From: Phallus indusiatus
Lineage: Eukaryota > Basidiomycota > Agaricomycetes > Phallales > Phallaceae
Length of the DNA: 64,000 nt
Assembly: GCA_027605045.1 (NCBI GenBank)
Contig: JAQFWX010000125.1
Coordinates: 1-64,000 of the forward strand
Reading direction: 5' to 3'
Position 1 is the stretch's first letter. Every line of letters begins with the position of its first letter. A program made the position numbers and the translations under genes. This document shows, piece by piece, positions 37,436 through 49,273 of the stretch. The notes under the pieces were generated by a model, which had not been told where the DNA came from, ran no database searches, and saw only the letters and a program-made list of their open reading frames with translations.

Positions 37436-39274
37436 TGTGCAGGAAGATAAAGAAAGGTATTAGAAGAAGCGGTTATATTGTTTGCTTTGGAATAATATGA
37501 GTGATACGATGGGGAACTGTGAACTGTTTTTAGGGAGGACGTTTTTTTAAATAGATGACAGGTCGAAAGGAGCGTCTATGGGCAGAACCTACATGATTGC
37601 TCGGTTTCAGCTACCGTGTGGCTATGCTCTGAAAACCTTTCTTCTTTCGAATATGTGTGGGATTGGTTGTATTTGACCTTCTTGTTTGAATTATGTGAAA
37701 AAGTCAATCGGAAAGAGGGAAAAGAAGTGTACCTCAGTCGAGACCGACATTTATCAGTCTCCGAGTGGCCTCTTGCCGCACGCCGAGGTGAAATGTTCTG
37801 GGAGCTAGCATCACATTTATTCCTAGATAGGCAAAACAAGGCGAACATGATGCTAGATCTCAACTCCAAATGCGTCTTGAGACGGAAAATTTGCAGGTGC
37901 TGCCTCAAGGCATTCTCACTTTAATATAGCCTTTCTGAGCAAATTAACTTTGACGGGGGGAAAGCCTACTCCTGACATTAATTTTGGCATATCGGAAAGT
38001 TTTTTCCCATGTCTGAGAGGGTTGGAAATTGCGCAAACGACAATAATAAAATGGAATCAGTGCTTGACGCGGTACTTTTTTGACCTTTTTGTTGCACTTT
38101 GAAAGCACCGAAATCAGAAAAGGCATGGCGTGAGTGCTGTTTAGTAATCAATTTATTGATGTAAGTACTGAATATAATGAATAAATTATATCCGGGGCGC
38201 CCATAACAAAACTCGCACGGCCAGCCATGTTTACCGACCTCGGATATCCACAACAGCGAAAGCGGACAATTTTGTTCAATCCTGCGATTCATTTCAATAA
38301 CAATAGTGTATTGCATTGCATCAGCTTGACCCTGTGTGTGCAGGAACAAGACTTTTGATCATCTCAAAGAAAAAACTCGAATGGCACATGCCCCAATCGC
38401 TGTCTCTCGCCTGTCAAAACGAGCATTGGCGTGATAGTGACACACGGATTCGAATTCGACTTCAATAGGCACAAGTCCGGCCTTCCAACGTCAGCGATAT
38501 CAATACGATTTATTCAAAAACTGCCGTTTATTCTGTCACCCATCAAATGGCCCCGAAGTCGTCATCGATGGGGTCTTTTCAGTGATAGGCATTTCCGATT
38601 GGCCCACGGAAAGAGACATACCAACTCACCAGAGGCATATATATAGGTATGATATATAGGTCGGTCGCCCTCCGGACTCCGACAAAAAAACTTCGTATTT
38701 GAAAAATGAAACCAGGTTTTCTCATACGACGAACTAAATTAATGGGGCCTTAAGCTTGCACGCAGAAGGTTCCTAATTCCCCATCCGTTGATCGCGCAGA
38801 CTGCTATTCATATTGATTTTTCAGGAATGTCCCGCGTCATTAACTGCAACGCGTATATCGAATCAAGATCATGATAATGGGCGACGAATTTACGCCTACG
38901 CCACGCTTTAGTTCGTATCCTCGCTCAATCCGTCAAACTATCAATTTCGCTACTCACAAAATTAGTACTGAATGCGTAGTAACGAATATACCTCAGAACT
39001 GTCCCATCGCATTTTATAAACAGATGTCAGTGTTCAAATCTGATGAAATTCAGCAACGATGAAAGAGAATTTCGGTCTCATATGTTGTCCTAATTTTACC
39101 TAAAACACAAGTAATAATACTACAAGGGGTATCACAGCTATATAACAAAGGGTATTGATACACACTAATTGTCCGATGTCTCCGTGAAATAACAGCCATT
39201 ACCAGTTTTCTAACATAACCTGAGCACATTCCTAATGGCCAAATGTTTTTAAGCGCGTATACACCACCAGCGAA
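37436..39274. other. intergenic, no gene seen
   Basis: About 1.8 kb between the oxidoreductase promoter side and the POL2 3' end. Overlapping short open frames at 37.6-37.9 and 38.0-38.3 kb show no recognisable motif. Confidence 0.4.
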
Positions 39275-42200
39275 TTAACGATCACTAACCTTGAGTTTGT
39301 AAAGATTGTGGACTGTAGCAATATTTACCAGAGTGCGTAGCTTTCGACGAGATTCAGCAGCGTTGAGAGTAAACTGATAGCTTGCGGAACATTTACAACG
39401 CTTCGAAAGGTTATCAGACCGAAGTTGCTTGCACTTGCTACACTTCAAATCTTGGGGAACGAACATCGCCTCTAGTCGAAGGGCCATGCTAATCAAAGCA
39501 AATTCGATAGAAGCCCGGTCGTATTCGCAACCGCACTCCAAACAGCACCACTTCTTAGCGACTCTGGTGTTCGACGGGAAAAGAGTCAAGTCCCGACAAA
39601 AATCGAAGTCACGAATAGAACTGCAATGTTGACAAATAACCATGGGTAGTTTCAGTGGCTCACATGGATTTTTGAATATCGCCTCTTCAGCAAACTCGCG
39701 CACGCCAATAAGATCCAGTAGATTTCGTTTGAGAATCCCAATTTCGGTACTGAAATCCTTCGCGAGAGCAAAAACTGCGCAAACGGATTTGATAAATTCA
39801 AGCGGTGGATTTGACATAGAAAGATGTGAACCCGGTAAAATCGGAAAGGCGAAGTCTAATTCGGGTTCTGCATCATCATCGTCCACTGTCGTCATGAAAG
39901 AACGTTTGTAATCATCCACGATTTGCCCAACCATGCGTAACGTCTTCCTCGTCAACCGTTGACTGATGAATGTACGACAGCTTTCCATTTCTTTTTGTTT
40001 CGCTTCGTCCACCTGCGTAGCGTAGTCTTGAGACAAATTTTCCAAAACTCTCATGGGCGTACGCGCGTTGTCAGAAGTCTTCCGTTTAATTCTTGACATC
40101 TCCAGGATAAAATATTTCACGGCTTCCAAAAAGTGGGGTTGAATCGCCAGAGGTAAGAAGCGAGTCGTGCTCCAACTCATCTTCAAAACCGTCTTCCCAG
40201 TCACGGCCGTCTGAGCTTTCCCAGGGTATTCCTGACAAAGCGCTCCGCAATTAAAGTTATCCATGTAGAGCAAGAAATCATAGTAGTCTTCCATCTCGAA
40301 GAAGATATGCTTGAACAATTCATGAGAATTGACCGCTGAAGTGAGATAGGTGGCGTAAGCGTAAGCGGTTCCCGGGGGCTTCGACGTGACAAGCAGGATT
40401 CTATTGAAGTCTGCGTAGACTACGCTCGATCCAAGTCGTTTAAACTCGGCACGAAGCTGAATAAAAGTCTTGTGCATCAAGCCATTAATGAACTTCTGAA
40501 GATTTGGATCAAACATATGAGCGGCATTCGCACAAACCCATCGCCAGAAATGTTCAACTGCGACATCGGGTGGGGATGGACTTTCGGTAGCGCGCGCCTT
40601 ATCCAAAAGCCAGGTCTTAACCATTGATTTGACAATACTGAAAATCTGTGGCGAAATGACAGCATCGCCCAGTGTCAATGTTGTCTGCGGAATACCCTGA
40701 GAATAGTCGTTTAGTGTGTGACTCGTAGAGTCAAAAGCGGTTGTTCCTCCGCTACCTTCCAGCTCGTTGACAACCGATGACTGAAGCACAGCGTCGATGG
40801 CAAGGTTTTTCATTTTCATCGACAAGCATACATTGGAATAGCAGCCAGGAGCATGATACTCTGGACTTTGAAGCTCTTCCACTGGTTGGAAGTCATCCTC
40901 CATACCACCCCAATCAGGCCGTTCGTTCGGAGACCACCAAAGCAAGATGTCCTGTTTCTGGAGCAGCCGGGAAAACACAATGTCCGCCATGAAAAGGGGA
41001 TAATCGCCTTCGATATGACCGATGGGGACATCAAAATAAACGGCTTGTTCCAGAGTCAGCTTTAGCCACTGTCCAACGCAAAGATAACGGATAAGCATCT
41101 TCTTTCCAGCGTCCACCTGCCAAGGCAAAGTATCGAGAATATGGGCAGATCGATTGTGAGGCATGGTGAAAACAGGAAACTTGGACAGTTTGGGAACGTT
41201 ATTTTCGAAGTATTCGAGACTTTTACACGAGGAGATGATCAAAGTGATCGAACGGTTTTCCAACATAGACAATTCTCGCGAGATCACTTTCAACGCCGTG
41301 CCGTCGTTGCTGTGGTATGTAGTTGAGAAGTCCAAATGGTCAGGGTATTCTATCAGAGATCGGTCGCCCTCCACTCGCTTCAGAAACTCCAGGTATACTT
41401 CTTGCAACTTGACCAGTGGCTGTCGTTGTCTCGCGGGATCGACGATGTGCAGATTGACATTTCCCGTCGGATGGAAAATAGCAAAGATGTGAACAGACCC
41501 ATTTGAAGAGATAGCGTGATACAGGAATAGATATTTGAACCCTTCGCCATTGTTAAGATACTTCGTTTTTCCACGCGTACTGATACCGGAACGTTCAAGT
41601 TGCTGAAGATCAAAACCAATGTCACGGGCCCGATTTAACGTCATTTCACCCTGGTTGGCCAGTGTACAAGAAGCTCCAAGCTTCAGCAAGGCACGAACAG
41701 AAAGTGGTACCTGTACTCAAGTTGATAAATAACGAACGACATATTCAACGGTAAATGTACCTTTAACTCGTAAACGCCGTCTACGTTCGGATTATTTATG
41801 AGATTGATGAAATGTACTTCTTCTTGGATATATAAATCTTCCGCAGTTGTGATTTTGTACAAATTGAGACAAGGTCTGTTCCGGGGTAACGTACGGACCA
41901 AATTCTCGCAAGTGTAATGATCATCGAAGGTACCGTCTTTCGCAGGCTGTTTGAGATTCAGATAGAACTCCCTGGGTACTCGCAAGGTCACCGGAACAAG
42001 CTCAGCGTCAACCCAGAGCCAAAGGGTAAACCGACCCGGACCACGACCTGGACGGATTTGTACCACGTCCCATGTTTTCGATACTCGGGCTTTCACTCCA
42101 CGGAACATGGCGGGAACAGCTTGACCAAAAGAACCTTCCAAAGTGGCCGCTCGTTTTTCTTTCCAGCGCACTCGCATAGCTTTCAACCACGCCGAATAGT

Positions 42201-45200
42201 CAACAGATGGATTCGGAAGCGGCGCCTTCGCTGGCCCAGGTTTCTTTTCATCCGGTTTCTTCGACTTTTGTGCTACTATATTTAGCTCTGCTTGGGTTCC
42301 GAAATCTTCCATATCTCCTGGGATAGGCTTCGCGACTGGATCGGCTTTCTTAAAAAAGTCGGTGACTTTATGCTGCTGAAACTTGTCCTCTAAGGCAGCA
42401 ACACGTTTATGAAGCCAGTCAGGATGCCGAATCCTCGGAACAGGGTTTGATACTTTCTGCATGGCCGCAGGAATGGTAATAAGCTTTTGAATGACGGAAC
42501 CCATTCTTTCGATATAATAATCCCAGTCGAGAATTGAGCGCAAATCGAAATTGGCCAGGCTGCTGTCCTTGAGCCATTTCCGAAGATACGTCCGCTTAAT
42601 ACCTTCTTCTGCTGAAAAGATGGCTACAGGGACAGCACGATCCGTAACAGGAGAACCAATGGGTTTTGCCGATATAATAAATTTGCATGCTAGACCCTTG
42701 TCTTTGACCATTTGATCACCCAGAAACTCCGCTAGCCTACGAGCCGTACTTATTGACGTTGATTTCTGGCCACCGTATTCAGCTAACGTTTTCGACATGC
42801 TCCGATTCTCGGCAATAAGCTCGACCAGTTCGTCATCTCCCAGGGTTTCTCCCTTTGTGAAAAGAATGTCCAACCATCTATCAGCAACTTCAGCAACTGC
42901 TTTATAACACTCTTCGGTGGTCGTCCCCAGCAGAAATTTCTCGAAGATTTGCGACTGGAAGATCTTGATAAGCTGTAACTCCCCTCTCCGTTTAACTTCA
43001 AATCCTTTCAGCTCCGCCAGAGAACCATCGTGGTTAAATACGGCATATCGTTTCTTTAGTAATTTATCCTCCTCTTTTGACGATGGTAATATCATGGCTC
43101 TGTAAGGTCCATCGAGTTCGAAGAAGATGGAGTTCTCGCTGTGGACAACGTAACGGCCGGTTTTCTTATCGTAATCGTGATACTGGTGGTTGGTAAATTT
43201 TGCGTGGACAAGGTGATTTAACATTGTACAAGGGTAAGAGAAGGCCACCGGCTTGCCCTTTTTAACCTTGAACGTAAAGTTCTCCGGAAAGATACCAGGA
43301 AGCATGCACCAAATACCATCCGTGTCCAGCTCGAGAGGTCGTCCAATCTGTTCCACCAACTGACGAGCCATTTGAATGATCGTTGCACCAGTTAAGCAAG
43401 TAATTCCTGCCATCTCCATGGAATGCCAACGCGCTCCCTTTCGCATTACATATCCATAGAACGAGTTGAGAATACATTTGTGCGCCAATTGCAATGAGTC
43501 ATATACAACAATCAGCTTCTTGGCTTCGTCAATTTGACCCATCGAAGCACCCTCAGACAGCAGCGTATCAAGGTTCTTCTTCCATGTCTTGTGTAGACCT
43601 TTGTACTCGTATCGTCGATCACGGAATCGGCGCACCGTATCAACGTAAAATGGGTTTTCTCGCTGACATATGATCGACTCTCGATAGACTACTTTCGTAT
43701 CCTTAGTCTTTTTGTAGACTTTACGAGAATAATCTCCCAACCGCTTATGTAGCAAGGCGGTTTGCTCGGCTTCCGTCAGATCCATATAACGCCGTGGAGG
43801 TTCGTGAGCACGCTTGGGCGGAAAAGTTTCCTGATTCAAGGCATGCTTGACCATATTGTATTCATCCCTGTGCGCTGGGAAAAACTCGCCACGCCAAGCC
43901 CAAGTCATTCGACGGTCGCAAGTTTTATCTGGAGTGTTGTAGTCGCAGACCGCACAGACAGATTCCTCCACGACAGAATCGGGCTGAAGACGATTCGACA
44001 ACATGATATTGGGATACATAGCAGCGACGTCCAAATGATATATCAAAGGCTTGTCGAACCGCATAGGATGGTCGCGCATTTCTTCTAATGCTTGTTGGAT
44101 TTGGCCTTTGATCTCGTTGTAATTCGTGACGTTATCCAGGCCCATCTTCGACTCTTCTACGATGCAAAACTTGAGCGCGGCGTCCAATTCATCAATAAGC
44201 TAAATCAATATGCTGTCAATATATGTAGTTTTTGTAGACAAGTATCGTATCGCACCTGTTGAACCGCTTTAGGAACAATCTTGAAATTCGTGGGTATATC
44301 ACTCCGAAAAACACCTGCTTCAAGAGCTTCAACGTGTCCGCCAACATACGTTTCAGACGCTAATAGATGGCCTTCAAACATATTCCCGAGCGGATCCTCG
44401 TGACGATTTGGCATTATGATTTCACCACGATACGCCTCGACCTGAAAAGCTCTGTAAATAAACGACAACACTGTTTGATCTATTATTGTATCTTACCATG
44501 AGCAAGGTTTCACAGAGCGTACCACTCCCTTTTCGTAACACTTCGTCGGGGTTTAAGGGAATAATATTGCAGAGTGAGAATATAAACGGATGGACATATT
44601 TCATGTATAAGTAATACGTTGCAACCGCGTCGGACACGGAGTACTGTGCAAGTACCTGCGGTTGTTCCAAGGCATAGCTATTAATCGATCAGAAACGCAA
44701 TCGCACAATCAACAAAAAGGAAACGTACGGAGTCATCAATTCTGGATCAAGTTCTATAGGATTATATCCCAACTTAGCAGTAGTGACAGCCTTTAAACCT
44801 TGACTGCCTTGAGGAAGGTACGAGTCTCGTTTGACCCAACGGAAACAATCCAAGTGGGCGCACGAACGACTCTTGTATTCCTCATCGGAGTCCTTCGCAA
44901 ACCCAGTTTCGAGGAACATGTCTATTCCATGGACTTCTGCCCGAGCGCGTAGAAACGGAAAATCGAAGAAGTCTCCGTTGAATGTAGCCATTACGGTAGG
45001 TTTTACTTGTCTGATATGCTCAAAGAAGCGTTTGATTGTCGATTCCTGCAACGGACAATAAACTTAGCAAGTGTTAGATTAAGGTAAACAAAGAATTACC
45101 TCATTGGGTTCGTTGAATATAGTAAAGGGCCCTTCATATCCTTCTTTAGGTGTATACTCAAAATCATCTATATCCTCGCTAACGATCTCCCGGTTGGTTA

Positions 45201-46432
45201 TTAGATAACCTTGACCATCCACCATGTACGAAATCATCATGACTTGGTCGATAGCTTGGTCAGGAAACTTGAGAGGTGCTTTGGTAGTTTCGATATCGAA
45301 AGCCATTACTACAGGGTCCGCACGCTTAACTCGTTCAGGTATCGGTGTAAAGATGGGTTGTCCAGCAACGAAAGTCACCGCATACCAAAGTCCCACACGG
45401 ATATCTGATTTGAACAATAGTCGTGAACCTCGGAAGATGGTTCATATAAAATGACTTACCATTGTCAATAGCCACCCGAAGATAATACGGGACGTCATAT
45501 TCTCGGATATCAATAATGCTTTCACGGGGGTCCTTGTCTTTGTAGGCTTTCGGACCAGTAGCGTTCTCTTCAGCGCCCCAAGCCGTAGCTTCATCGTCCT
45601 CTGCCTGGACTCGTAGAGCTGCTTCAGCATTAACCACCTCCGCATAAGCATCGACGGCATCCATCTTCTTTCCATTCGCCAGGGCAAGAGGCATAAGGTC
45701 CCTGCGGACCGTTAAAAGATCTGAAATATTTCTGAAGTTGAGTTGAAGATATATCCTGCGATGTCCTAGGAGATGGTTGGGCTGTAGAAGGAGAAGAGAT
45801 GAGTATAATGAAACAGAGGTTATACAATCATCACGAACCATTTTGAGGTCTTCCTTCTTTTGGCGAACTATCCTGCATATCATCCCTTCATATTTCTTCA
45901 TGAGAAATTCTTCTACTCCCGTCTCTGTTCCGCTCTGAGGAAGAAAGGTTGGAAGGCGTCAAGGTTCAAAATGTGTTCACGAACTTTACAGCCAATTACG
46001 AAATATGGATCGTATTGCAGCGTGCATTTAAACATCCCACCATCGTCTTTGATAAAGTAGTAATCTACCGCGGATCGGCCGCCGGGCCAGTCTGGGTCTT
46101 TAATTAGACTCTGAAACGTCGATTAACTCTTGAGCACAGCGGATAAAAAAGACGCGTACGGGGTGCATATTGACAAGCCAGCCTTCCTGCTTAGGACCTT
46201 CGCTGAGTCGAGCAAAGCCTAATTTCTCGTCCACTTCATCATTAATTCTAGCATTCTCGAACCGCTCCTGCGTTTGGGTGCCGTCATCCCCTCTCACAAT
46301 CTGCGGAGCGTTTTCAGATGAATTGTTTCCAGATCGACCTCCTCCTCGAGTGTTTCTACGCCAGTTTCCTCTGAAACCTCCTCCACGACCCCGCCTTGAC
46401 GATGTTAGACCAAAAACCGCGCCTTTGGCCAT
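39275..46432 (-). CDS. pol2: DNA polymerase epsilon catalytic subunit
   Basis: Leading-strand replicative B-family polymerase. Nine exons (46432-46160, 46110-45825, 45780-45460, 45404-45100, 45045-44729, 44677-44497, 44441-44256, 44199-41761, 41710-39275) total 6744 nt, giving 2247 aa and full family length. The start [18 protein letters not shown] precedes a Gly/Arg-rich tail. Proofreading motifs are intact: Exo I FDIETTK, Exo [11 protein letters not shown], Exo [16 protein letters not shown]. Polymerase motifs are [17 protein letters not shown] (A), [14 protein letters not shown] (B) and [12 protein letters not shown] (C). The cysteine cluster [16 protein letters not shown] matches the Fe-S site within the polymerase domain. 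The second half is the inactive polymerase-like module, ending in two zinc motifs: [13 protein letters not shown] with [11 protein letters not shown], and [18 protein letters not shown]. Seven introns lie in the first third; the last 4.9 kb carries only one. Confidence 0.97.
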
Positions 46433-46736
46433 AAGAACACGGTACAAGAAAGTGACGGCACGTATTACGTAACAAGTCACACTAACCTAAGACACACCAG
46501 TGGGGAGGTTGAGCTGCTTATTTCTTTCAATCAGAACCAGTTGCTCTCTCGAGTATCATCTCAACTCATTACAATTTCATGAGAAATAAACGAAAATCAT
46601 GGACGTGAGAAGAAAACAGACTATGATAAATAAATAGGGAAGAAATGACATTCCATGACTAAGAAGACGTACAGATTAAAGCGAGAAACAAAAGAATAAA
46701 GGAGTCGACAAAATCCAGTCCATGCTACAGATAAGC
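46433..46736. other. short spacer between SNARE and POL2
   Basis: About 300 bp, AT-rich; both flanking genes are on the minus strand. It must hold the SNARE 3' end and the POL2 promoter. No coding feature. Confidence 0.5.
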
Positions 46737-47381
46737 TTATTTATGTACAGACTTGACAATGGGGACAATAATAATGATCAATAATATGACAACACCAACA
46801 GCAATGATGATGCGCATCTGCAAAAGAAACCTTCATTTAGAAAGGCACAACGACAGAGGAGTGTGGATTTTCTTACTTTCATGTCTTTCCACCTGGAGAG
46901 TGAAGTGAAGTGAATCCTTAGTGTGTTTGCCAGGTGTTCATACAGATCAAACTTACCACATATTCTAAACAAACAGACGATTATCAGACAATTGAAACCT
47001 AGTGACAATGAATCGGATGCTAACCTTTCTGACTTTGTTTGCTCCTCTTCGGAAACCCTGAGCAGAGATTGCCAAATTGTCTGACAAAACCGAGTTATTT
47101 AGACGAAGACGTTCACAGATAAGAGACCCGAAGACTTGCCAGTTTTATCTTGAAGAACGTCTAGTCGTTCGCCTCGCTCGGCTACTTTTGTAATGTTATC
47201 TCGCATGATACCAACAGTACTATCAATTTGAGCTTGGATGGCCGCAGTTTTAGCATTTCCAGCTGGTCGAGACGGATCTCCAGACGAAGGACCACCTCGT
47301 GGAACATATGGGTCGTAAGGCTCTGACCTGTAATACTTTTCAAAGTCAGTTCGTTGAAAAAACGAATGTATCACCGTACAT
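46737..47381 (-). CDS. synaptobrevin/VAMP-like v-SNARE
   Basis: R-SNARE for fusion of secretory or endosomal vesicles (Snc1/2-like), tail-anchored. Exon 2 (47327-47140) encodes [12 protein letters not shown] and the SNARE motif [20 protein letters not shown] with [14 protein letters not shown], including the zero-layer Arg. Exon 3 (47080-47026) gives [14 protein letters not shown]. Two microexons (46964-46957, 8 nt; 46892-46877, 16 nt) give NMWWKDMK. The last exon (46817-46737) is the membrane anchor [19 protein letters not shown], ending KSVHK. The start appears split: AT at 47381-47380 joins G at 47327 across a 52-nt intron. Intron 2 is GC-AG (donor GCAAGT from 47139). Exon 3 seems one base short between RRGA and NKVRK (about 47036-47045): the frames before and after are each conserved but out of register. 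A sequence error or a real frameshift would explain this. Confidence 0.82.
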
Positions 47382-48211
47382 GACTTGGTCTGATTAAGAC
47401 AATTAGGGATGGATTGAATACGTTGGTGGATGGAGCGAAAAGGTTGAGAGAACGTCACCCCGTTGCCGCCGGCTGTGATTGCGTGACTGTCACAACAAAC
47501 CCGTCACCGCAGCTCAGCGTACCCAAGCATTGGTATCCGTAAAGCTGTTCTTAGGGTGATATCATTAACAGGCTAGTACGATTTTTCTGGCTCACAAATC
47601 AAACAAAATACATTCAAAAATAGACATAGAACGGTTTTGAGATGTAAGATAGCAACACTCAAGTTCTAACACAGCTTTACTGGCAATGTTAACCGTTGGG
47701 TGAAGAATCAGAAATGGGTCTTGACTCTTGAGCCGGTTGCACCCCAGCACCTATCATATTGACGCGCCGTTGAATCAAGGCACGTCAAGTCTTCATCTCC
47801 TGTACATAATGTGTACTGGCATGTTTTGCATGAGAAACCAAGTTCAATAACCGCATGCAGTACACGTTGTGAACACGTCGATTTCAAATTCCGAAGCTTC
47901 TGAGCATTTGAAACAAACCTTAAGTTTTCAGCGTTTCGGCTAAAGTCAACAAAGTGGATTCTGTCCAAAAATATCACTATAAATCTCTTTTGATCAAAAT
48001 TCTAAAGGTTCCATGGATGGTCACATGGCATGGCAGCACGCACTTGGCCATGGAAATGATTGAACCTTGCACCAGCTTGCACCGTGACTGTGACAGAAGG
48101 GTCGTTTCTTGGCAATTCAGTCTCACCGCCTCGCCATATCTCTCACCTGGGAAGGCTGAAGCTGACATCTCATAGCCCTCTTTGAGAGATTCCTACCGAC
48201 ATCACTGCATC
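47382..48211. other. divergent intergenic region
   Basis: About 830 bp between the minus-strand SNARE and the plus-strand DUF6535-like gene, so it probably holds both promoters. A minus-strand open frame at 47.7-48.0 kb (89 codons, Cys-rich) has no recognised motif. Confidence 0.4.
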
Positions 48212-49091
48212 ATGCAGAGTAAGGCCACCATAAACGATGCGAAACAATCAAATCCGAATCGGCCGCATTTGTATGACGACGTACCTGTCCGAAATAGTCT
48301 AGTCAAGAGAGGCCGAAGACTCACCTTGAACAAACCAACATCGCCAGAACGAGCTAACTCCTATGCCTGTACGTCAATAGATGTACATGCTCTACCACAT
48401 ACCACTCAATACATTGCAGCCTCTTACCAACGTGAATATGAACTATTATATCCGGAAACGATATCGAGACGGGCGGTCGTAGATAACCCCAATGACCCAA
48501 CGGTTCACATTCATAAAGCGAGACGATACGTCTTAGCCAATGTAAAAGGTTGGAGAGACTCCACGGACTTTATTTTCCTAATTGTAGGCTTTCAAACACT
48601 TGCAGAGACGAACGGATCTCACTGCGTCATTTCAGGCGGCTCTCTTCTCAGTCGTACTTGCAATGTTCTCCGCTTATACATATCAAAGATCACGCTCAAA
48701 CTACAACAGAATGTCCAAAGCACTCCTCTCGAAAATAATTCAGAAACATCAAGAGGAGTTCTCATACTTACCTCCGATAGATGAGTCGTTACTGGAGAAA
48801 TCTATGGTTTGGAAAAATTTCAGGTCATCTACCCAACCGCCTATGAATCCTTGGCTTGCTGCCGTGTGGTTTATCAGTATTTCACTGATTCTCTCTGTCG
48901 CTTTATCCACTGTTTTGACGAAATACAACCGTACATTCAAGCCCTCGGGACACATTCACCACCAAACGTACAGGAGACTTAATCTTGTTGAATACGAAGA
49001 GTACATAAAGAGGAGGGTCGACTCGGAGCCCAGAGATCATATCAATCGTATCTCGAGAGAGAGGAGGCTCGTACATCATGCACCAGGCTAA
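48212..49091 (+). CDS. short DUF6535-like fungal membrane protein
   Basis: Two exons (48212-48583, 48636-49091) joined by a 52-nt GT-AG intron give 275 aa. After about 100 hydrophilic residues comes VKGWRDSTDFIFLI, continuing over the splice as AALFSVVLAMFSAYTYQRSR. This is the DUF6535 signature (a WrDSlD-like stretch followed by a LFSAVVTAF-like membrane helix). A second hydrophobic helix is NPWLAAVWFISISLILSVAL, followed by a basic tail. DUF6535 proteins are basidiomycete-specific, usually several times longer, and of unknown function. This copy lacks the long C-terminal extension, so it may be truncated or a minimal member. The start is the first ATG of the frame. The unspliced first frame would read through the helix in the wrong register, which supports the intron. 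Confidence 0.6.
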
Positions 49092-49273
49092 TTAATTATG
49101 CCTGAGGCGTGCTGCCAGGAGCAACGGTCACTGATTGATAACTTATATATACATGATTCACACTTTCACTATACGTGCCGCTCAATATCTTATATATGAT
49201 CACAACAGTCGTGTGAACGCTTTCTCTATGGAGTTTCTAAACTGATACAGACTACCGGTACCCGCTCACTGTT

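Noticed and set aside
39429..43105. Plus-strand open frames of 60-122 codons across POL2
   Set aside because: They are antisense shadows of a fully supported conserved gene, with no domains of their own.
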